Origin: Pontibacter arcticus
Lineage (GTDB): Bacteria; Bacteroidota; Bacteroidia; Cytophagales; Hymenobacteraceae
NCBI RefSeq assembly: GCF_003284895.1
Contig: NZ_QMDV01000002.1
Span: 372,001 to 436,000 of the forward strand
Reading direction: 5' to 3'
DNA length: 64,000 bases
Below, piece after piece: positions 26,766 through 35,830 of the stretch (within the stretch, counting starts at the first letter, position 1; every line of letters starts with the position of its first letter). A program made the position numbers and the translations under genes. The notes below the pieces were generated by a model, which was not told the origin of the DNA, did not search any database, and saw nothing but the letters and a program-made list of their open reading frames with translations.

Positions 26766-26805
26766 AAACAGAAACGGCGGACTTTGAGGTCCGCCGTTTC
26801 TGTTT
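26766..26805. terminator. Terminator after dnaN
   Basis: AACAGAAACGGCGGAC and GTCCGCCGTTTCTGTT arms with a 6-base loop, between convergent genes. Confidence 0.9.
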
Positions 26806-26856
26806 ACAGGTGATTTGGCTGCGAATTTATACTTTGAAATTCAGCAGAAAGTACAG

Positions 26857-27897
26857 TTACTTATTTTTTCTGATCTTGATGTATACCGGAAAGTGATCGC
26901 TTGGCCCGCCGTAATAAGTGTTACCTGAATATGTTTGGCGCGGTGTGTTCTTAAACTTGCCGTACAGGTATTTTATACTTTCCGGATCGTGGATGTTAGC
27001 TGAACCGTGCAGGTACTGAAGGCCTTTGTTTTCGATCAGGGACTTGGAAACCAGAATCTGGTCCGGCATCTGGAAATCTCCCCGGTTATAAAAACTGCCC
27101 AGGCCATTTACATAAGCCATATAAAAAGTGTTGAACAGCTCTTTGTTATAATAAGGGTTAGGGCGGCCTGTAGCCAGTAAAACTTCTTCCATCGGTTTAG
27201 AGCGCGGTTCAGTTTTAAAATCACCCAGCACAATGATGTTTGCGTTTTTATCGGCAACCTGCATGGCGTTTATTTCTTTACGAAGCGTTACAGCGGCAGC
27301 TCTGGCTCTGGTATCGTTCCCGTTACTCCTTCTGCTTGTGTTGCTGGTTGGCCATTGCGTTACAAGTATTGTGACAGGCTCTCCTGAAAGTTCTCCTTTC
27401 ACCTGCAGTATACCGCTGGATGAAAACCCATTTTCAGTATAGTTAACTTTTATGCTTGTACTGTTCGTTGGCTTAAAATATCGTGGCTTGTACAGAAGGG
27501 CTACGCCTAAGCCATTCAGATCGGGCTTATCAAAATGAATGATCTCATACTTCTGGCCGCGTAATTCTTCTGATCTTACCAGATCCTGTACTACTTTCAG
27601 GTTTTCCACCTCAGCTAAGCCAATAACTGCAGGACCTTTGCCGCCACCTATACTTTTAATGGTAGTAGCCAGCTTTTCGATTTTGGTAGTATACTTCTCG
27701 TCATCCCACTCTAGTTTGCCAGCGGGAGTAAAAGCATCATCAGCTGCACTGGGCGCATTTTGGGTGTCGTAGAGGTTTTCTACATTATAAAAAGCAACCG
27801 TCAGGGGGGTGTTGTTAGAGGTTAACGGGACTTTGGCACAACCGGCCAGCAGAGATAAGGTAAAAATTGATAAGAGGGTTTTGATTCCGTAGCGCAT
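26857..27897 (-). CDS. Endonuclease/exonuclease/phosphatase family lipoprotein
   Basis: 346 aa with a lipobox LLAGC (Cys20), so anchored in the envelope. The EEP fold is shown by VAFYNVENLYDT (about 34-45), VIGLAEVEN with the metal-binding Glu, VLGDFKTEPRS in the middle and the C-terminal SDHFPVYIKI with the catalytic Asp-His. Secreted members degrade extracellular nucleic acid or hydrolyse phosphoesters for phosphate supply. It is divergent from gldC, whose -33 element overlaps its first codons. Confidence 0.85.
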   Translation of the reverse strand: MRYGIKTLLSIFTLSLLAGCAKVPLTSNNTPLTVAFYNVENLYDTQNAPSAADDAFTPAGKLEWDDEKYTTKIEKLATTIKSIGGGKGPAVIGLAEVENLKVVQDLVRSEELRGQKYEIIHFDKPDLNGLGVALLYKPRYFKPTNSTSIKVNYTENGFSSSGILQVKGELSGEPVTILVTQWPTSNTSRRSNGNDTRARAAAVTLRKEINAMQVADKNANIIVLGDFKTEPRSKPMEEVLLATGRPNPYYNKELFNTFYMAYVNGLGSFYNRGDFQMPDQILVSKSLIENKGLQYLHGSANIHDPESIKYLYGKFKNTPRQTYSGNTYYGGPSDHFPVYIKIRKNK

Positions 27898-27909
27898 CGC
27901 GTAACTTTG
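27880..27909 (+). promoter_or_regulatory. Promoter of gldC
   Basis: TTTG (27880-27883), 18-nt spacer, TAACTTTG (27902-27909), with the gldC ATG at 27974. It overlaps the 5' end of the divergent EEP gene. Confidence 0.6.
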
Positions 27910-27973
27910 TATCTATATATTTAATCAGCACTATTACGAGATTCCTATACTATAAAGTTTAACAATTGATAAA

Positions 27974-28318
27974 ATGAAGAAGTCAGAAATATATTTTAGC
28001 ATAGCTTTAGACGAAAATAAAATACCGGAGGCTATTAGCTGGAGAGCAACAGATGCAGGCGAGAAAATCCACTTTGCAAAAGCCATCAACATTTCGCTTT
28101 GGGACCGCGACGAAGCTGGCACCATGAAAATCGACCTTTGGACGAAGGACATGCCGGTAGATGAAATGAAGTATTTCTGTGTGGATACAATAGGAGCGAT
28201 GGCGCAAAGTATAGCTACCGCTACCAGCGACACTGTAATGGCCCAGAAAATGCGCGACCTGTGCAAAGAACTGATGGACCATATCGAGCAGGACAGGTTG
28301 AAGAACGATAAGCAGTAA
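27974..28318 (+). CDS. gldC: Gliding motility protein GldC
   Basis: 114-aa soluble protein. The sequence KKSEIYFSIALDENKIPEAISW, then ISLWDRDEAGTMKIDLWTKDMPVDEMKYF, matches GldC, a small conserved Bacteroidota protein linked to gliding in Flavobacterium johnsoniae but present in non-gliding relatives. No signal peptide. It is monocistronic, with a promoter upstream and a strong terminator after it. In F. johnsoniae it sits beside gldB; here gldB is not adjacent. Confidence 0.93.
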   Translation: MKKSEIYFSIALDENKIPEAISWRATDAGEKIHFAKAINISLWDRDEAGTMKIDLWTKDMPVDEMKYFCVDTIGAMAQSIATATSDTVMAQKMRDLCKELMDHIEQDRLKNDKQ

Positions 28319-28336
28319 TCTGTACTTACTGGTAAA

Positions 28337-28375
28337 CAAAAAAGCCGCTCCTTATAAAGGAGCGGCTTTTTTGTT
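28337..28375. terminator. Bidirectional terminator after gldC
   Basis: AAAAAAGCCGCTCC and GGAGCGGCTTTTTT arms with a 6-base loop, between convergent genes. Confidence 0.9.
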
Positions 28376-28389
28376 TAAGAGGTTTATAC

Positions 28390-28812
28390 TTAGCGGATGC
28401 TGGCAGATGCTTCGTTGCCTGCTACCACATTATTTGTTGGAATGCTGGCTTTAGCTACAAACTCACGATCGAAGCTGTTAAAAGCTTTACGGTTTCCGAA
28501 GTAGTTGTTATACTGCACTGTGCTTAATACTTTTTCAAGTGCTACATCGCGCTTGCTGCAAACGTTTTTGCAAAGTTCATCAATCTTATTCTGATCTCCT
28601 GCATACTGCTCTTCGATCTCCAGCATCTGATCTGCCACTTCCAGATTGATCTCTCTCACTTTATTGGCCTGGAAATTATTAAGGCGTAACTCGCGGATCA
28701 TCTGATCTGAAAGGTTTTTTGCTCTTTGTTCTGCTGTGATAGAGCTATTTTTTGCAGAAGATACTGTTACGAAACTGAACATTACGAAGGCAATTACTAA
28801 TAGCTTTTTCAT
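28390..28812 (-). CDS. Secreted hypothetical protein, Spy/CpxP-like composition
   Basis: 140 aa with a signal peptide (MKKLLVIAFVMFSFVTVSSA). The mature part is helical and charged, with SITAEQRAKNLSDQMIRELRLNNFQANKVREINLEVADQMLEIEEQYAGD read as two long amphipathic helices. This recalls small periplasmic helical proteins such as Spy or CpxP, but the LTxxQ motifs are not clearly present, so the link is only structural. Two cysteines (about 78-82, CKNVC) are present. Stands alone; function unknown. Confidence 0.7.
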   Translation of the reverse strand: MKKLLVIAFVMFSFVTVSSAKNSSITAEQRAKNLSDQMIRELRLNNFQANKVREINLEVADQMLEIEEQYAGDQNKIDELCKNVCSKRDVALEKVLSTVQYNNYFGNRKAFNSFDREFVAKASIPTNNVVAGNEASASIR

Positions 28813-28942
28813 ATTATATTTTCTTAGTTTTAGGTTTGGTCTTGTTGCTGTGTACTCTTATATAACGAACCTCAGAGGGTAAAAATTCCATCTGACTGGA
28901 AGTCTTTTTATACTTAGTCTTAGTGCATAAATGGTGCCAACT

Positions 28943-28980
28943 AAAAGGCCGTTCTATAGTCTACTATAAAACGGCCTTAA
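28943..28980 (-). terminator. Hairpin after dcd
   Basis: AAGGCCGTT and ACGGCCTT arms downstream of the dcd stop codon on the minus strand, with a T-run on that strand. Confidence 0.75.
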
Positions 28981-29003
28981 AAGGTTGCTATATATTTACG
29001 TGC

Positions 29004-29540
29004 TTAGAACTCGTTCTTCCACATCATGGACTCCACTGGTGTAATGGTGCGGTGGTTATACTTGGCGTTGGCTTTGGTATTGTAATAGTTCTCAATCTCG
29101 CCGCTTACCTCAAAATAAATCAGTTGCCCGATCGGCATGCCGTAGTAAATACGTACCGGTTGTGTAACGGAAATTTCAAGTGTCCAAGTATTGCAGAAAC
29201 CCACATCGCCTTTGCCGGCAGTGGCGTGTATATCGATGCCAAGCCTGCCTACACTAGATTTACCTTCCAGGAAAGGAACGTGGGCCAGCGTTTCGGTATA
29301 TTCTAAAGTTACGCCTAAGTATAAAGTTTCCGGACGCAGCACATAACCTTCTTCCGGTATCTCGAACACGTCAATTTCATTGTGTTTACGCGCATCCAGG
29401 ATCTCATCTTTGTACGTAGCCAGGTATCGCCCCAAATGTACGTCGTAAGAGTTTGTGCCCAGGCAGGCACGGTTAAAAGGCTCTACGAGGATGGTGCCTT
29501 TTTCAATTTCACTTAAAATCTGGTTATCTGTTAGTATCAT
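29004..29540 (-). CDS. dcd: dCTP deaminase
   Basis: 178-aa trimeric enzyme that deaminates dCTP to dUTP, feeding thymidylate synthesis. Motifs: MILTDNQI at the start, GTNSYDVHLG (about 28-37), LEGKSSVGRLGI with conserved Ser and Arg, and HATAGKGDVGFCNTWTLEI around the catalytic region (about 105-123); PIGQLIYF follows. Length is normal. A canonical promoter precedes it, giving a short leader, and a hairpin follows. Confidence 0.94.
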   Translation of the reverse strand: MILTDNQILSEIEKGTILVEPFNRACLGTNSYDVHLGRYLATYKDEILDARKHNEIDVFEIPEEGYVLRPETLYLGVTLEYTETLAHVPFLEGKSSVGRLGIDIHATAGKGDVGFCNTWTLEISVTQPVRIYYGMPIGQLIYFEVSGEIENYYNTKANAKYNHRTITPVESMMWKNEF

Positions 29541-29559
29541 GGGTATGCTGAAAGGTTAG

Positions 29560-29590
29560 CAAAAGTACATAAAAGACTTTTGACAGCCAA
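29560..29590 (-). promoter_or_regulatory. Promoter of dcd
   Basis: On the minus strand TTGG (29587-29590), exactly 19 bases, TACTTTTG (29560-29567); the ATG is at 29540. Confidence 0.7.
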
Positions 29591-29592
29591 TA

Positions 29593-29629
29593 TAAAAAAG
29601 CGGCAGACCTTATTACAGATCTGCCGCCT
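29593..29629 (-). terminator. Terminator of hemL
   Basis: On the minus strand GCGGCAGA and TCTGCCGC arms followed by six T, 37 bases after the hemL stop. Confidence 0.85.
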
Positions 29630-29665
29630 CGAACTTATACTTGGTTATACTTTTAAAGTATGGAT

Positions 29666-30967
29666 TTACGCAATTTCTAATGCTTCCTGCAGCGCTTCGA
29701 AGTTGGCTTGTATATATTGGTCTGCCAGTTCATCGGTAATAGCTGTGGAAATAAACAAAGCTTCGTACTGAGAAGGAGCCAGGTAAATACCACGTTTCAG
29801 CATGGCATTAAAGTATTTCCCGAACAGAGCGGTATCAGAAGTTTTAGCACTTTCAAAATCGGTAACAGGCTTATCTGTAAAGAAAATACTGAACATAGAG
29901 CCAACGCGGTTGATCGTAAATTTAACTCCCAGTTTCTGCATATTGGCCTCCATACCTGCTACCATGCGTGCAGCAGTTTGTTCCAGTTGCGCGTATACTT
30001 CAGGGTTGTTTTTTAGGTGCGATAACATCGCCATACCCGCCGACATTGCGATCGGGTTACCGGATAATGTACCCGCTTGGTAAACAGGGCCAGCCGGCGC
30101 CACATAGTTCATAATCTCAGCCTTGCCACCGTAAGCACCAACGGGCATACCACCGCCAATAATTTTACCCAGCGTGGTCATATCCGGGGTTACGCCATAC
30201 AACTGTTGCGCGCCACCTGAAGCCAATCGGAATCCGGTCATTACTTCGTCAAATATAAGTACGATTCCTTCTTTATCGCAGATGTCGCGGAGACCTTGCA
30301 GGAAGCCTTGCTCCGGAACTACAAGGCCCATGTTACCAGCCACAGGCTCCAGAATAATAGCAGCTATTTCGCCTTTGTTCGCATCTACCAGCGTTTGTAC
30401 CGCATTGAGATCATTATAAGGGGCTGTCAGGGTATCGGCTGCGACGCCAGTGGTTACACCAGGGCTATCAGGTACGCCTAATGTAATGGCACCGCTACCA
30501 GCCGAGATCAGGAACGAATCGCCATGCCCGTGGTAGCACCCTTCAAACTTAATAAATTTGCTGCGGCCTGTATACCCTCTAGCCACTCTAACCGCCGACA
30601 TGGTGGCTTCGGTACCGGAGTTCACCATGCGTACTTTTTCGATGCCGGGCACCATGCTCACGATCAGTTCAGCCATTTCAACCTCTTTGCGGGTAGGTGC
30701 ACCAAACGAAAGCGAGTTCGGAACAGCCGCCATAACAGCTTCCTGTACCACTGCAGGCGCATGGCCCAGAATCATTGGCCCCCAGGAGTTAATGAATTCA
30801 ACATACTGGTTGCCATCTTCATCAAACATATAAGGGCCTTTGGCAGAAACCATAAAACGGGGATTGCCACCAACTGCCCGGAAGGCTCTTACTGGAGAAT
30901 TTACACCGCCCGGAATGGTATGCTGTGCTCTTTCGAAAAGTTCGTTACTTACTGGTGCTTGTATCAT
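29666..30967 (-). CDS. hemL: Glutamate-1-semialdehyde 2,1-aminomutase
   Basis: 433-aa PLP enzyme that makes 5-aminolevulinate in the C5 heme pathway. It has IPGGVNSPVRAFRAVGG (about 18-34), NSGTEATMSAVRVARGYTGR (116-135), the catalytic lysine 268 in TTLGKIIGGGMPVGAYGG, and YQAGTLSGNPIAM. Length and motifs are standard. It lies 29 bases after the TPR/periplasmic-binding gene on the same strand, so the two may be cotranscribed, though no functional link is evident. Confidence 0.96.
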   Translation of the reverse strand: MIQAPVSNELFERAQHTIPGGVNSPVRAFRAVGGNPRFMVSAKGPYMFDEDGNQYVEFINSWGPMILGHAPAVVQEAVMAAVPNSLSFGAPTRKEVEMAELIVSMVPGIEKVRMVNSGTEATMSAVRVARGYTGRSKFIKFEGCYHGHGDSFLISAGSGAITLGVPDSPGVTTGVAADTLTAPYNDLNAVQTLVDANKGEIAAIILEPVAGNMGLVVPEQGFLQGLRDICDKEGIVLIFDEVMTGFRLASGGAQQLYGVTPDMTTLGKIIGGGMPVGAYGGKAEIMNYVAPAGPVYQAGTLSGNPIAMSAGMAMLSHLKNNPEVYAQLEQTAARMVAGMEANMQKLGVKFTINRVGSMFSIFFTDKPVTDFESAKTSDTALFGKYFNAMLKRGIYLAPSQYEALFISTAITDELADQYIQANFEALQEALEIA

Positions 30968-30996
30968 AAATAAGAAATGATGCGGATTAACTTTAA

Positions 30997-32703
30997 TTAA
31001 TAAACAGGATTTACGACCATCAGTTGCAGGTTTTCGAGCTTCGTGATGGGTACATATTGGTTATCTGGACTTATTTGCTGGTTGCGCTGACTCGGATCGT
31101 AGTAACCAAAACCTTTGTAAAAAACGACCGGCCGAAGTGCCGTTTGTACCAGCGATTCGCTAAACTGCGGCCCATACTTTTGCAGCAGCGTTCCGAAATA
31201 ATACACCATCTCAAAACCGGTGTAGGCATACACAGAAGGGGGAAGGTTGTACTGGCTGGTGTAAGCTTTTTTAAATGCAGTAGCAGCCGGAGATTGTTTA
31301 TCGATGTATTTGGGGTTGATAAAGTATACTTCCAGGTCATCCAGCTGGCGTAACGAAACCTGGTTTATATCCAACCATTTATCATAAGTAATAAGCGGCA
31401 GTTTTGGAGCTTTGCTTTGCAGCACGCTGGTTGCGTTTACAGCGGCCGGCATCTTATCCGAAAATACTGCCAGGTGGCCCACATCCTGCAAAATCAGCTT
31501 ATTAAATGCAGCTGCCGTAGCTGATGCCTGAGCCGGGTTAATTTTCTGATAGGTCTTTACTTTACCACCCAGCTTTACAAACTGCTGCCTGTAATGGTAA
31601 GCAAAGGTGGTGTCGTCTTTGGCATTCTCGTAAATTATAACCGCCGTTTTTGGCATGAAATTCTGGTAGGCATAACTTGCCGCCTGTCTTGCCTTTGTTG
31701 CTACCGACGACTCAAACAGGAAAACATTGTTAAAGCCCTTTGCCATGTCAGCATCCTCGGAAAGCGGATTTACAAGGGCGATGTTCTGTTGAGCAGCATA
31801 ACGGGCAGCAATTTTAGCGGGAGCTCTGTAAACCGGGCCGATGATCAGGTTCATTTGCTGCATTTCCGGCAAAGCCAGCGTTTTCTTCACAGCTAGCGTG
31901 TCCGTTCCTGAATCATAGGTATAAAGGTTCAGATTGATGCCTTGTTGTTTAAGCGAATCCTGCGCCAGTTTCATACCGGCATACATATCCGTAGCGAAGG
32001 TGTTTTTACGGGCTGTTGCCAGCGCATCCGGCGTTAACTGAAAGGGCAGGAGCACCGCCACATGGAAGCCCTGGTTCTGAAAAGCATTTTTGCTTAAATA
32101 ACGGCTACGGTCCAGGTTAAATTTAGATACTATACTTTCCAGCAGTGGCCTGTCCTGCGGCCTGAACCAGCCAGACAATAATTTATCGGCAAAAGACTGC
32201 GCTACCACTTTATCCGAATCATACTTTGCAAGCAGTTTCTCAAAGGCAGCGCGGTCAGCTAATTTTGTTAAATAGAACCGTTTCAGGCCTTCGGCATCAG
32301 TCGCTAGTGCGGAGCCTTCCAGTTCCTTTAATTTGCTTAGTGCGCGGTCGTATTCTTTTAGCTCGAACAACGTGTTGGCTAGCAGGTAATCTGCGTCGGC
32401 CATGTTCTCCCAATTGCTGTGCTTGTTCTGCAGCTGAAGCAACATTTTATACGCTTCATCAGCCTTGCCTGCTTTAAGGGCAGCCAACGCATAAAAGTAA
32501 GATGCCTCCGGCGCAAACGCAGAAGTTGTCGTCAGGGGCAGCAGTTCTGCCATTGCCTGCGGATAACGTTGCTGCTGCACCAGTACTTTGCCGTTGTTGT
32601 AGGCCGTGGCGGCATCCTGTACCTGCGCCTGAACCGGAACAGCCAACAGCCCGGCTGCCAGAAGTCCGATCACATTTCTCCAGAAACAACTACTTTTTTT
32701 CAT
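30997..32703 (-). CDS. TPR-containing periplasmic-binding-protein-like exported protein
   Basis: 568 aa from the ATG at 32703; the open frame extends 15 codons further, but the signal peptide (MKKSSCFWRNVIGLLAAGLLAVPVQA) starts here. Residues about 30-180 are TPR-like repeats (AYNNGKVLVQQQRYPQAM, YFYALAALKAGKADEAYKM), and residues about 210-568 a type 1 periplasmic binding fold (HVAVLLPFQLTPDAL, LIIGPVYRAPAKIAARYAA, AVIIYENAKDDTTF). The pairing of TPR and this fold resembles LpoA, the activator of penicillin-binding protein 1A, and the amino-acid-binding family. Ligand unknown. Confidence 0.75.
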   Translation of the reverse strand: MKKSSCFWRNVIGLLAAGLLAVPVQAQVQDAATAYNNGKVLVQQQRYPQAMAELLPLTTTSAFAPEASYFYALAALKAGKADEAYKMLLQLQNKHSNWENMADADYLLANTLFELKEYDRALSKLKELEGSALATDAEGLKRFYLTKLADRAAFEKLLAKYDSDKVVAQSFADKLLSGWFRPQDRPLLESIVSKFNLDRSRYLSKNAFQNQGFHVAVLLPFQLTPDALATARKNTFATDMYAGMKLAQDSLKQQGINLNLYTYDSGTDTLAVKKTLALPEMQQMNLIIGPVYRAPAKIAARYAAQQNIALVNPLSEDADMAKGFNNVFLFESSVATKARQAASYAYQNFMPKTAVIIYENAKDDTTFAYHYRQQFVKLGGKVKTYQKINPAQASATAAAFNKLILQDVGHLAVFSDKMPAAVNATSVLQSKAPKLPLITYDKWLDINQVSLRQLDDLEVYFINPKYIDKQSPAATAFKKAYTSQYNLPPSVYAYTGFEMVYYFGTLLQKYGPQFSESLVQTALRPVVFYKGFGYYDPSQRNQQISPDNQYVPITKLENLQLMVVNPVY

Positions 32704-32802
32704 TTCAGATAACTTTATAAAAACAGACAAAGGACAAAAGACGACCATTTATACTTGCTCATCTTTCGTCCTCCATCACTTATATCCAGGATATACTTAA
32801 AA

Positions 32803-34332
32803 TTATTCCCACTCTATGGTGGCAGGTGGTTTTGAGCTGATATCGTATACTACGCGGTTTACGCCTTTTACCTTGTTAATGATTTCGTTGGATACATCGG
32901 CCAGGAATTCATACGGTAAGCGGCTCCAGTCGGCGGTCATGCCATCTATACTTGTAACGGCTCTTAGTGCCACCACATTTTCATAGGTACGCTCGTCACC
33001 CATCACACCAACTGTTTGTACCGGTGTCAGGATTGCGCCTGCCTGCCATACTTCGTCGTACAAGCCTGTTTTCTTCAGGTTGCTGATAAAGATATGATCC
33101 ACGGATTGCAAAATGTTTACTTTCTCCGGCGTTACATCACCTAGAATACGAATCGCAAGACCGGGGCCCGGGAAAGGATGGCGACCAAGAATGGCATCAT
33201 CTATTTTAAGCGTTTTACCTACCAGACGTACCTCATCTTTAAACAAGGCTTTCAGGGGCTCTACCACTTTCAGTTTCATAAAATCTGGGAGGCCGCCTAC
33301 GTTGTGATGCGATTTAATGGTAGCAGATGGTCCTTTCACGCTCATGGATTCGATCACATCCGGGTAAATAGTGCCCTGCGCGAGCCATTTCACGTCTTCT
33401 ATGCGATGCGATTCTTCGTCGAATACCTCAATAAACACGCGGCCAATGGCTTTGCGCTTCAGTTCCGGGTCGGTTAAGCCGGCCAGTGCGGTATAAAATT
33501 TAGATTTGGAATCTACGCCTTTAACATTCAGGCCCATATGCTTGTAAGAGTCCAGTACATTTTCGAACTCATCTTTGCGCAGCAGGCCGTTATCTACAAA
33601 AATACAGTACAGGTTTTTACCGATTGCGTGATGGATCAGCATGGCAGCCACACTCGAATCCACACCACCTGATAAGCCTAAAACTACTTTATCATCGCCT
33701 AATTGTTCTTTTAACGCAGCAACGGTACTTTCAACAAACTGCTCCGAAGTCCAGTCTTGAATGCAGCCGCAGATATGCACCACAAAATTACGCAGCAGGG
33801 TTTTGCCTTCGTCAGAGTGCGTTACTTCCGGGTGAAACTGGATGCCGTACGTTTCCTGGCCTTTCAGTTTGTAAGCAGCTACGCGCACACTCTCGGTGCT
33901 GGCAATTACTTCAATGTTATCCGGAATCTCCTTAATTGTATCGCCATGCGACATCCATACAACCGAACCAATGGTAAGTTCTTTCAGCAAACGATCGTGG
34001 TTGTGGATCTCGTTCAGGCGGGCGCGGCCATACTCACGAATGGTAGAAGGAGTCACTTCGCCACCCAGTTCGTGGGCCATTAACTGCGCGCCATAGCAAA
34101 CACCTAAAACAGGAATTTTGCCTAAAAACTGGCTGAGATCAATGGTAGGGTGGATTTCGTCGCGAACGGAGCAAGGGCTTCCTGAAAGGATAACGCCTTT
34201 TACATCTTCCGTAAGGGCTGGCACATTGTTGTAAGGATAAATCTCACAGTATACATTAAGCTCGCGCACACGTCTTGCGATCAGCTGGGTGTACTGGGAG
34301 CCAAAGTCGAGGATGAGTATTTTTTCTGGCAT
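32803..34332 (-). CDS. guaA: GMP synthase (glutamine-hydrolysing)
   Basis: 509-aa enzyme converting XMP to GMP. The glutaminase half has Cys79 (GVCYGAQ) and His167/Glu169 (GIQFHPEV); the synthetase half has the pyrophosphatase loop SGGVDS (221-226); the C-terminal dimerisation domain ends PPATIEWE. An upstream TTG (34338) is open, but ATG at 34332 gives the normal start [24 protein letters not shown] element ends three bases before that ATG, so the message may have no 5' leader. No hairpin was seen right after the stop. Confidence 0.97.
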   Translation of the reverse strand: MPEKILILDFGSQYTQLIARRVRELNVYCEIYPYNNVPALTEDVKGVILSGSPCSVRDEIHPTIDLSQFLGKIPVLGVCYGAQLMAHELGGEVTPSTIREYGRARLNEIHNHDRLLKELTIGSVVWMSHGDTIKEIPDNIEVIASTESVRVAAYKLKGQETYGIQFHPEVTHSDEGKTLLRNFVVHICGCIQDWTSEQFVESTVAALKEQLGDDKVVLGLSGGVDSSVAAMLIHHAIGKNLYCIFVDNGLLRKDEFENVLDSYKHMGLNVKGVDSKSKFYTALAGLTDPELKRKAIGRVFIEVFDEESHRIEDVKWLAQGTIYPDVIESMSVKGPSATIKSHHNVGGLPDFMKLKVVEPLKALFKDEVRLVGKTLKIDDAILGRHPFPGPGLAIRILGDVTPEKVNILQSVDHIFISNLKKTGLYDEVWQAGAILTPVQTVGVMGDERTYENVVALRAVTSIDGMTADWSRLPYEFLADVSNEIINKVKGVNRVVYDISSKPPATIEWE

Positions 34333-34335
34333 GCG

Positions 34336-34343
34336 CAAAGGTA
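34336..34343 (-). promoter_or_regulatory. -7 element abutting the guaA start codon
   Basis: TACCTTTG on the minus strand, three bases before ATG at 34332. With the spacing seen at ffs (start about 4-5 bases past the element), transcription would begin at the A of the start codon. The best -33 candidate is a TTG 21 bases upstream. Confidence 0.5.
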
Positions 34344-34529
34344 AGGCACTTTTGCAGTATTTGGCAATAATAATGCAGGACTTTTAATTTTTATAAGCGG
34401 ATATATTGTCTTAAAGTACAAACCCTACGCTTTTTATACTTTCAGCCAGCAATTCTGAAATTTATACTTCTGAAAATAAGGCAGCTATACTTTATTGCAC
34501 CGGATTTCTGAAATTTTATTTGGATGCTG

Positions 34530-34560
34530 TTTGCACGAAAGATAAAAATGTCTACTTTTG
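34530..34560 (+). promoter_or_regulatory. Promoter of the SRP RNA gene
   Basis: TTTG (34530-34533), 19 bases, TACTTTTG (34553-34560), with the RNA beginning at about 34565. A textbook Bacteroidota promoter that calibrates the start distance for others in the window. Confidence 0.85.
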
Positions 34561-34564
34561 TAAC

Positions 34565-34664
34565 GGCAAATCGGCACGGCCAGCTCCCGCCGAACTCCCC
34601 CAGGAACGGAAGTTAGCAAGGGTAGGCGGTTGAGCGGCGCGATGTTGGTTTGCCACTTTTTTTT
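34565..34664 (+). ncRNA. ffs: Signal recognition particle RNA (4.5S type)
   Basis: Small SRP RNA that binds Ffh for co-translational membrane targeting. The 5' end GGCAAATC pairs with the 3' end GGTTTGCC, forming one long hairpin; the apical domain has the conserved CAGGAACGGAAGTTAGCAAGGG, the Ffh-binding symmetric loop and tetraloop region. It ends in a run of eight T. About 90 nt plus tail. Its protein partner ffh lies 18 kb away in this window. A minus-strand open frame across it is an artefact. Confidence 0.93.
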
Positions 34665-34798
34665 GCCCCTACCGCAACGGGAGTTTCTTCCCATACTTTC
34701 CATCTCACATTTCAAAGTATAAAATCAAGGCCAGATTTGGTACTTATCATACTTTATACTTTCTCCGGTTTATACTTGCTATTATTTGGCGTTTAACT

Positions 34799-34828
34799 TT
34801 TGACTTAGGTCAGATTGGGTTAGCTTTG
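34799..34828 (+). promoter_or_regulatory. Promoter of the transaldolase-family gene
   Basis: TTTG (34799-34802), 18 bases, TAGCTTTG (34821-34828), 27 bases before the ATG at 34856. Confidence 0.75.
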
Positions 34829-34855
34829 CAGGTATAATCTACAATTCGCTGCATT

Positions 34856-35512
34856 ATGAAATTCTTTATCGATACTGCAAACCTGCAGGAAATCCAGGAG
34901 GCGCAAGACCTCGGTGTATTAGATGGCGTAACCACAAACCCGTCATTGATGGCAAAAGAAGGCATCTTTGGCCACGACAATGTGATGGCGCACTACAAAA
35001 AAATCTGTGATATTGTAGATGGCGACATCAGCGCAGAAGTTATTTCTACTGATTTTGAAGGCATGGTGCGTGAGGGAGAGATCCTGGCTGAACTGCACCC
35101 GAACATTGTAGTAAAAATCCCGATGATCCGCGAAGGCGTGAAAGCCATCCGCCATTTCAGCGAGCAGGGCATTAAAACAAACTGTACACTGGTATTCTCT
35201 GCCGGCCAGGCTATTCTGGCTGCCAAAGCGGGTGCTACTTATGTATCTCCGTTTGTTGGTCGTTTAGATGATATGTCTACCGATGGCTTAGGCCTGATCG
35301 AGCAAATGGTTCAGATCTACAGCAACTACGGGTATCAGACACAGATATTGGCAGCTTCGGTTCGCCACGTCATGCACCTGGTACAGTGCGCCGAAATTGG
35401 AGCAGATGTAGTAACCTGCCCGCTTTCTGTTATCACCGGCCTGCTGAACCACCCATTAACGGATATCGGTTTACAGAAATTCCTGGCAGACCACGCCAAA
35501 GGAAACAAGTAA
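34856..35512 (+). CDS. Small transaldolase-family protein (fructose-6-phosphate aldolase / TalC type)
   Basis: 218-aa TIM-barrel enzyme. The start [33 protein letters not shown] (about 24-36) and the Schiff-base Lys87 in NIVVKIPM place it in the MipB/TalC group of short transaldolases, which either transfer dihydroxyacetone units in the pentose phosphate pathway or cleave fructose 6-phosphate. The two activities cannot be told apart here. It is followed by a heptamer-repeat element and then two genes ending in ftsE. Confidence 0.9.
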   Translation: MKFFIDTANLQEIQEAQDLGVLDGVTTNPSLMAKEGIFGHDNVMAHYKKICDIVDGDISAEVISTDFEGMVREGEILAELHPNIVVKIPMIREGVKAIRHFSEQGIKTNCTLVFSAGQAILAAKAGATYVSPFVGRLDDMSTDGLGLIEQMVQIYSNYGYQTQILAASVRHVMHLVQCAEIGADVVTCPLSVITGLLNHPLTDIGLQKFLADHAKGNK

Positions 35513-35515
35513 GTT

Positions 35516-35616
35516 AATTACGAATTACGAATTAATAATTAAGAATTATTTGTAATGTATGGGCCATTATACTTTCTCCCCATTCGTAATTCGTAATTAT
35601 TAATTCGTAATTCTCA
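35516..35616. repeat. Two opposed heptamer arrays (AATTACG / ATTCGTA)
   Basis: 35516-35550 holds five in-register units (AATTACG twice, AATTAAT, AATTAAG, AATTATT); 35582-35616 holds five of the complementary family (ATTCGTA twice, ATTATTA, ATTCGTA, ATTCTCA). The two arrays face each other around a 31-base centre containing TATACTT and can fold into a hairpin. The element fills nearly the whole gap between the aldolase gene and the 67-aa gene. Confidence 0.85.
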
Positions 35617-35620
35617 AAAA

Positions 35621-35824
35621 ATGTACATCATCAAAGTAAAAGGCAAAGCCAAAATTCCGGATTACATCCAGTTGCGTGATGCAAATTTTGTGCTGATTGC
35701 CTATTTCCGTGCCGACCGGCCGCTTAAAAACCTCGACCGCTATGGCTTAGATGGAAAAGAGGGGGCGCTGGCTGCTGTAATAGAAGCGCTTGCGTTCGGT
35801 AAACTTCAGAAATTAGAGATTTAA
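35621..35824 (+). CDS. Conserved small hypothetical protein (67 aa) upstream of ftsE
   Basis: 67 aa, no signal peptide. The first half (YIIKVKGKAKIPDYIQLRDANFVLIAYF, read in parts) suggests a small beta sheet; the second half is helical. I recall similar small proteins before ftsE in other Cytophagales, but name no family. Six bases separate its stop from the ftsE start, so both are made from one message. A role with FtsE in division or envelope work is inference from that coupling. Confidence 0.72.
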   Translation: MYIIKVKGKAKIPDYIQLRDANFVLIAYFRADRPLKNLDRYGLDGKEGALAAVIEALAFGKLQKLEI

Positions 35825-35830
35825 GTATAC

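Noticed and set aside
34485..34715. 76-codon minus-strand open frame
   Set aside because: It covers the SRP RNA gene and its promoter on the other strand.
35516..35616. Possible CRISPR array
   Set aside because: Units are seven bases long and contiguous without spacers, and no cas genes are present.
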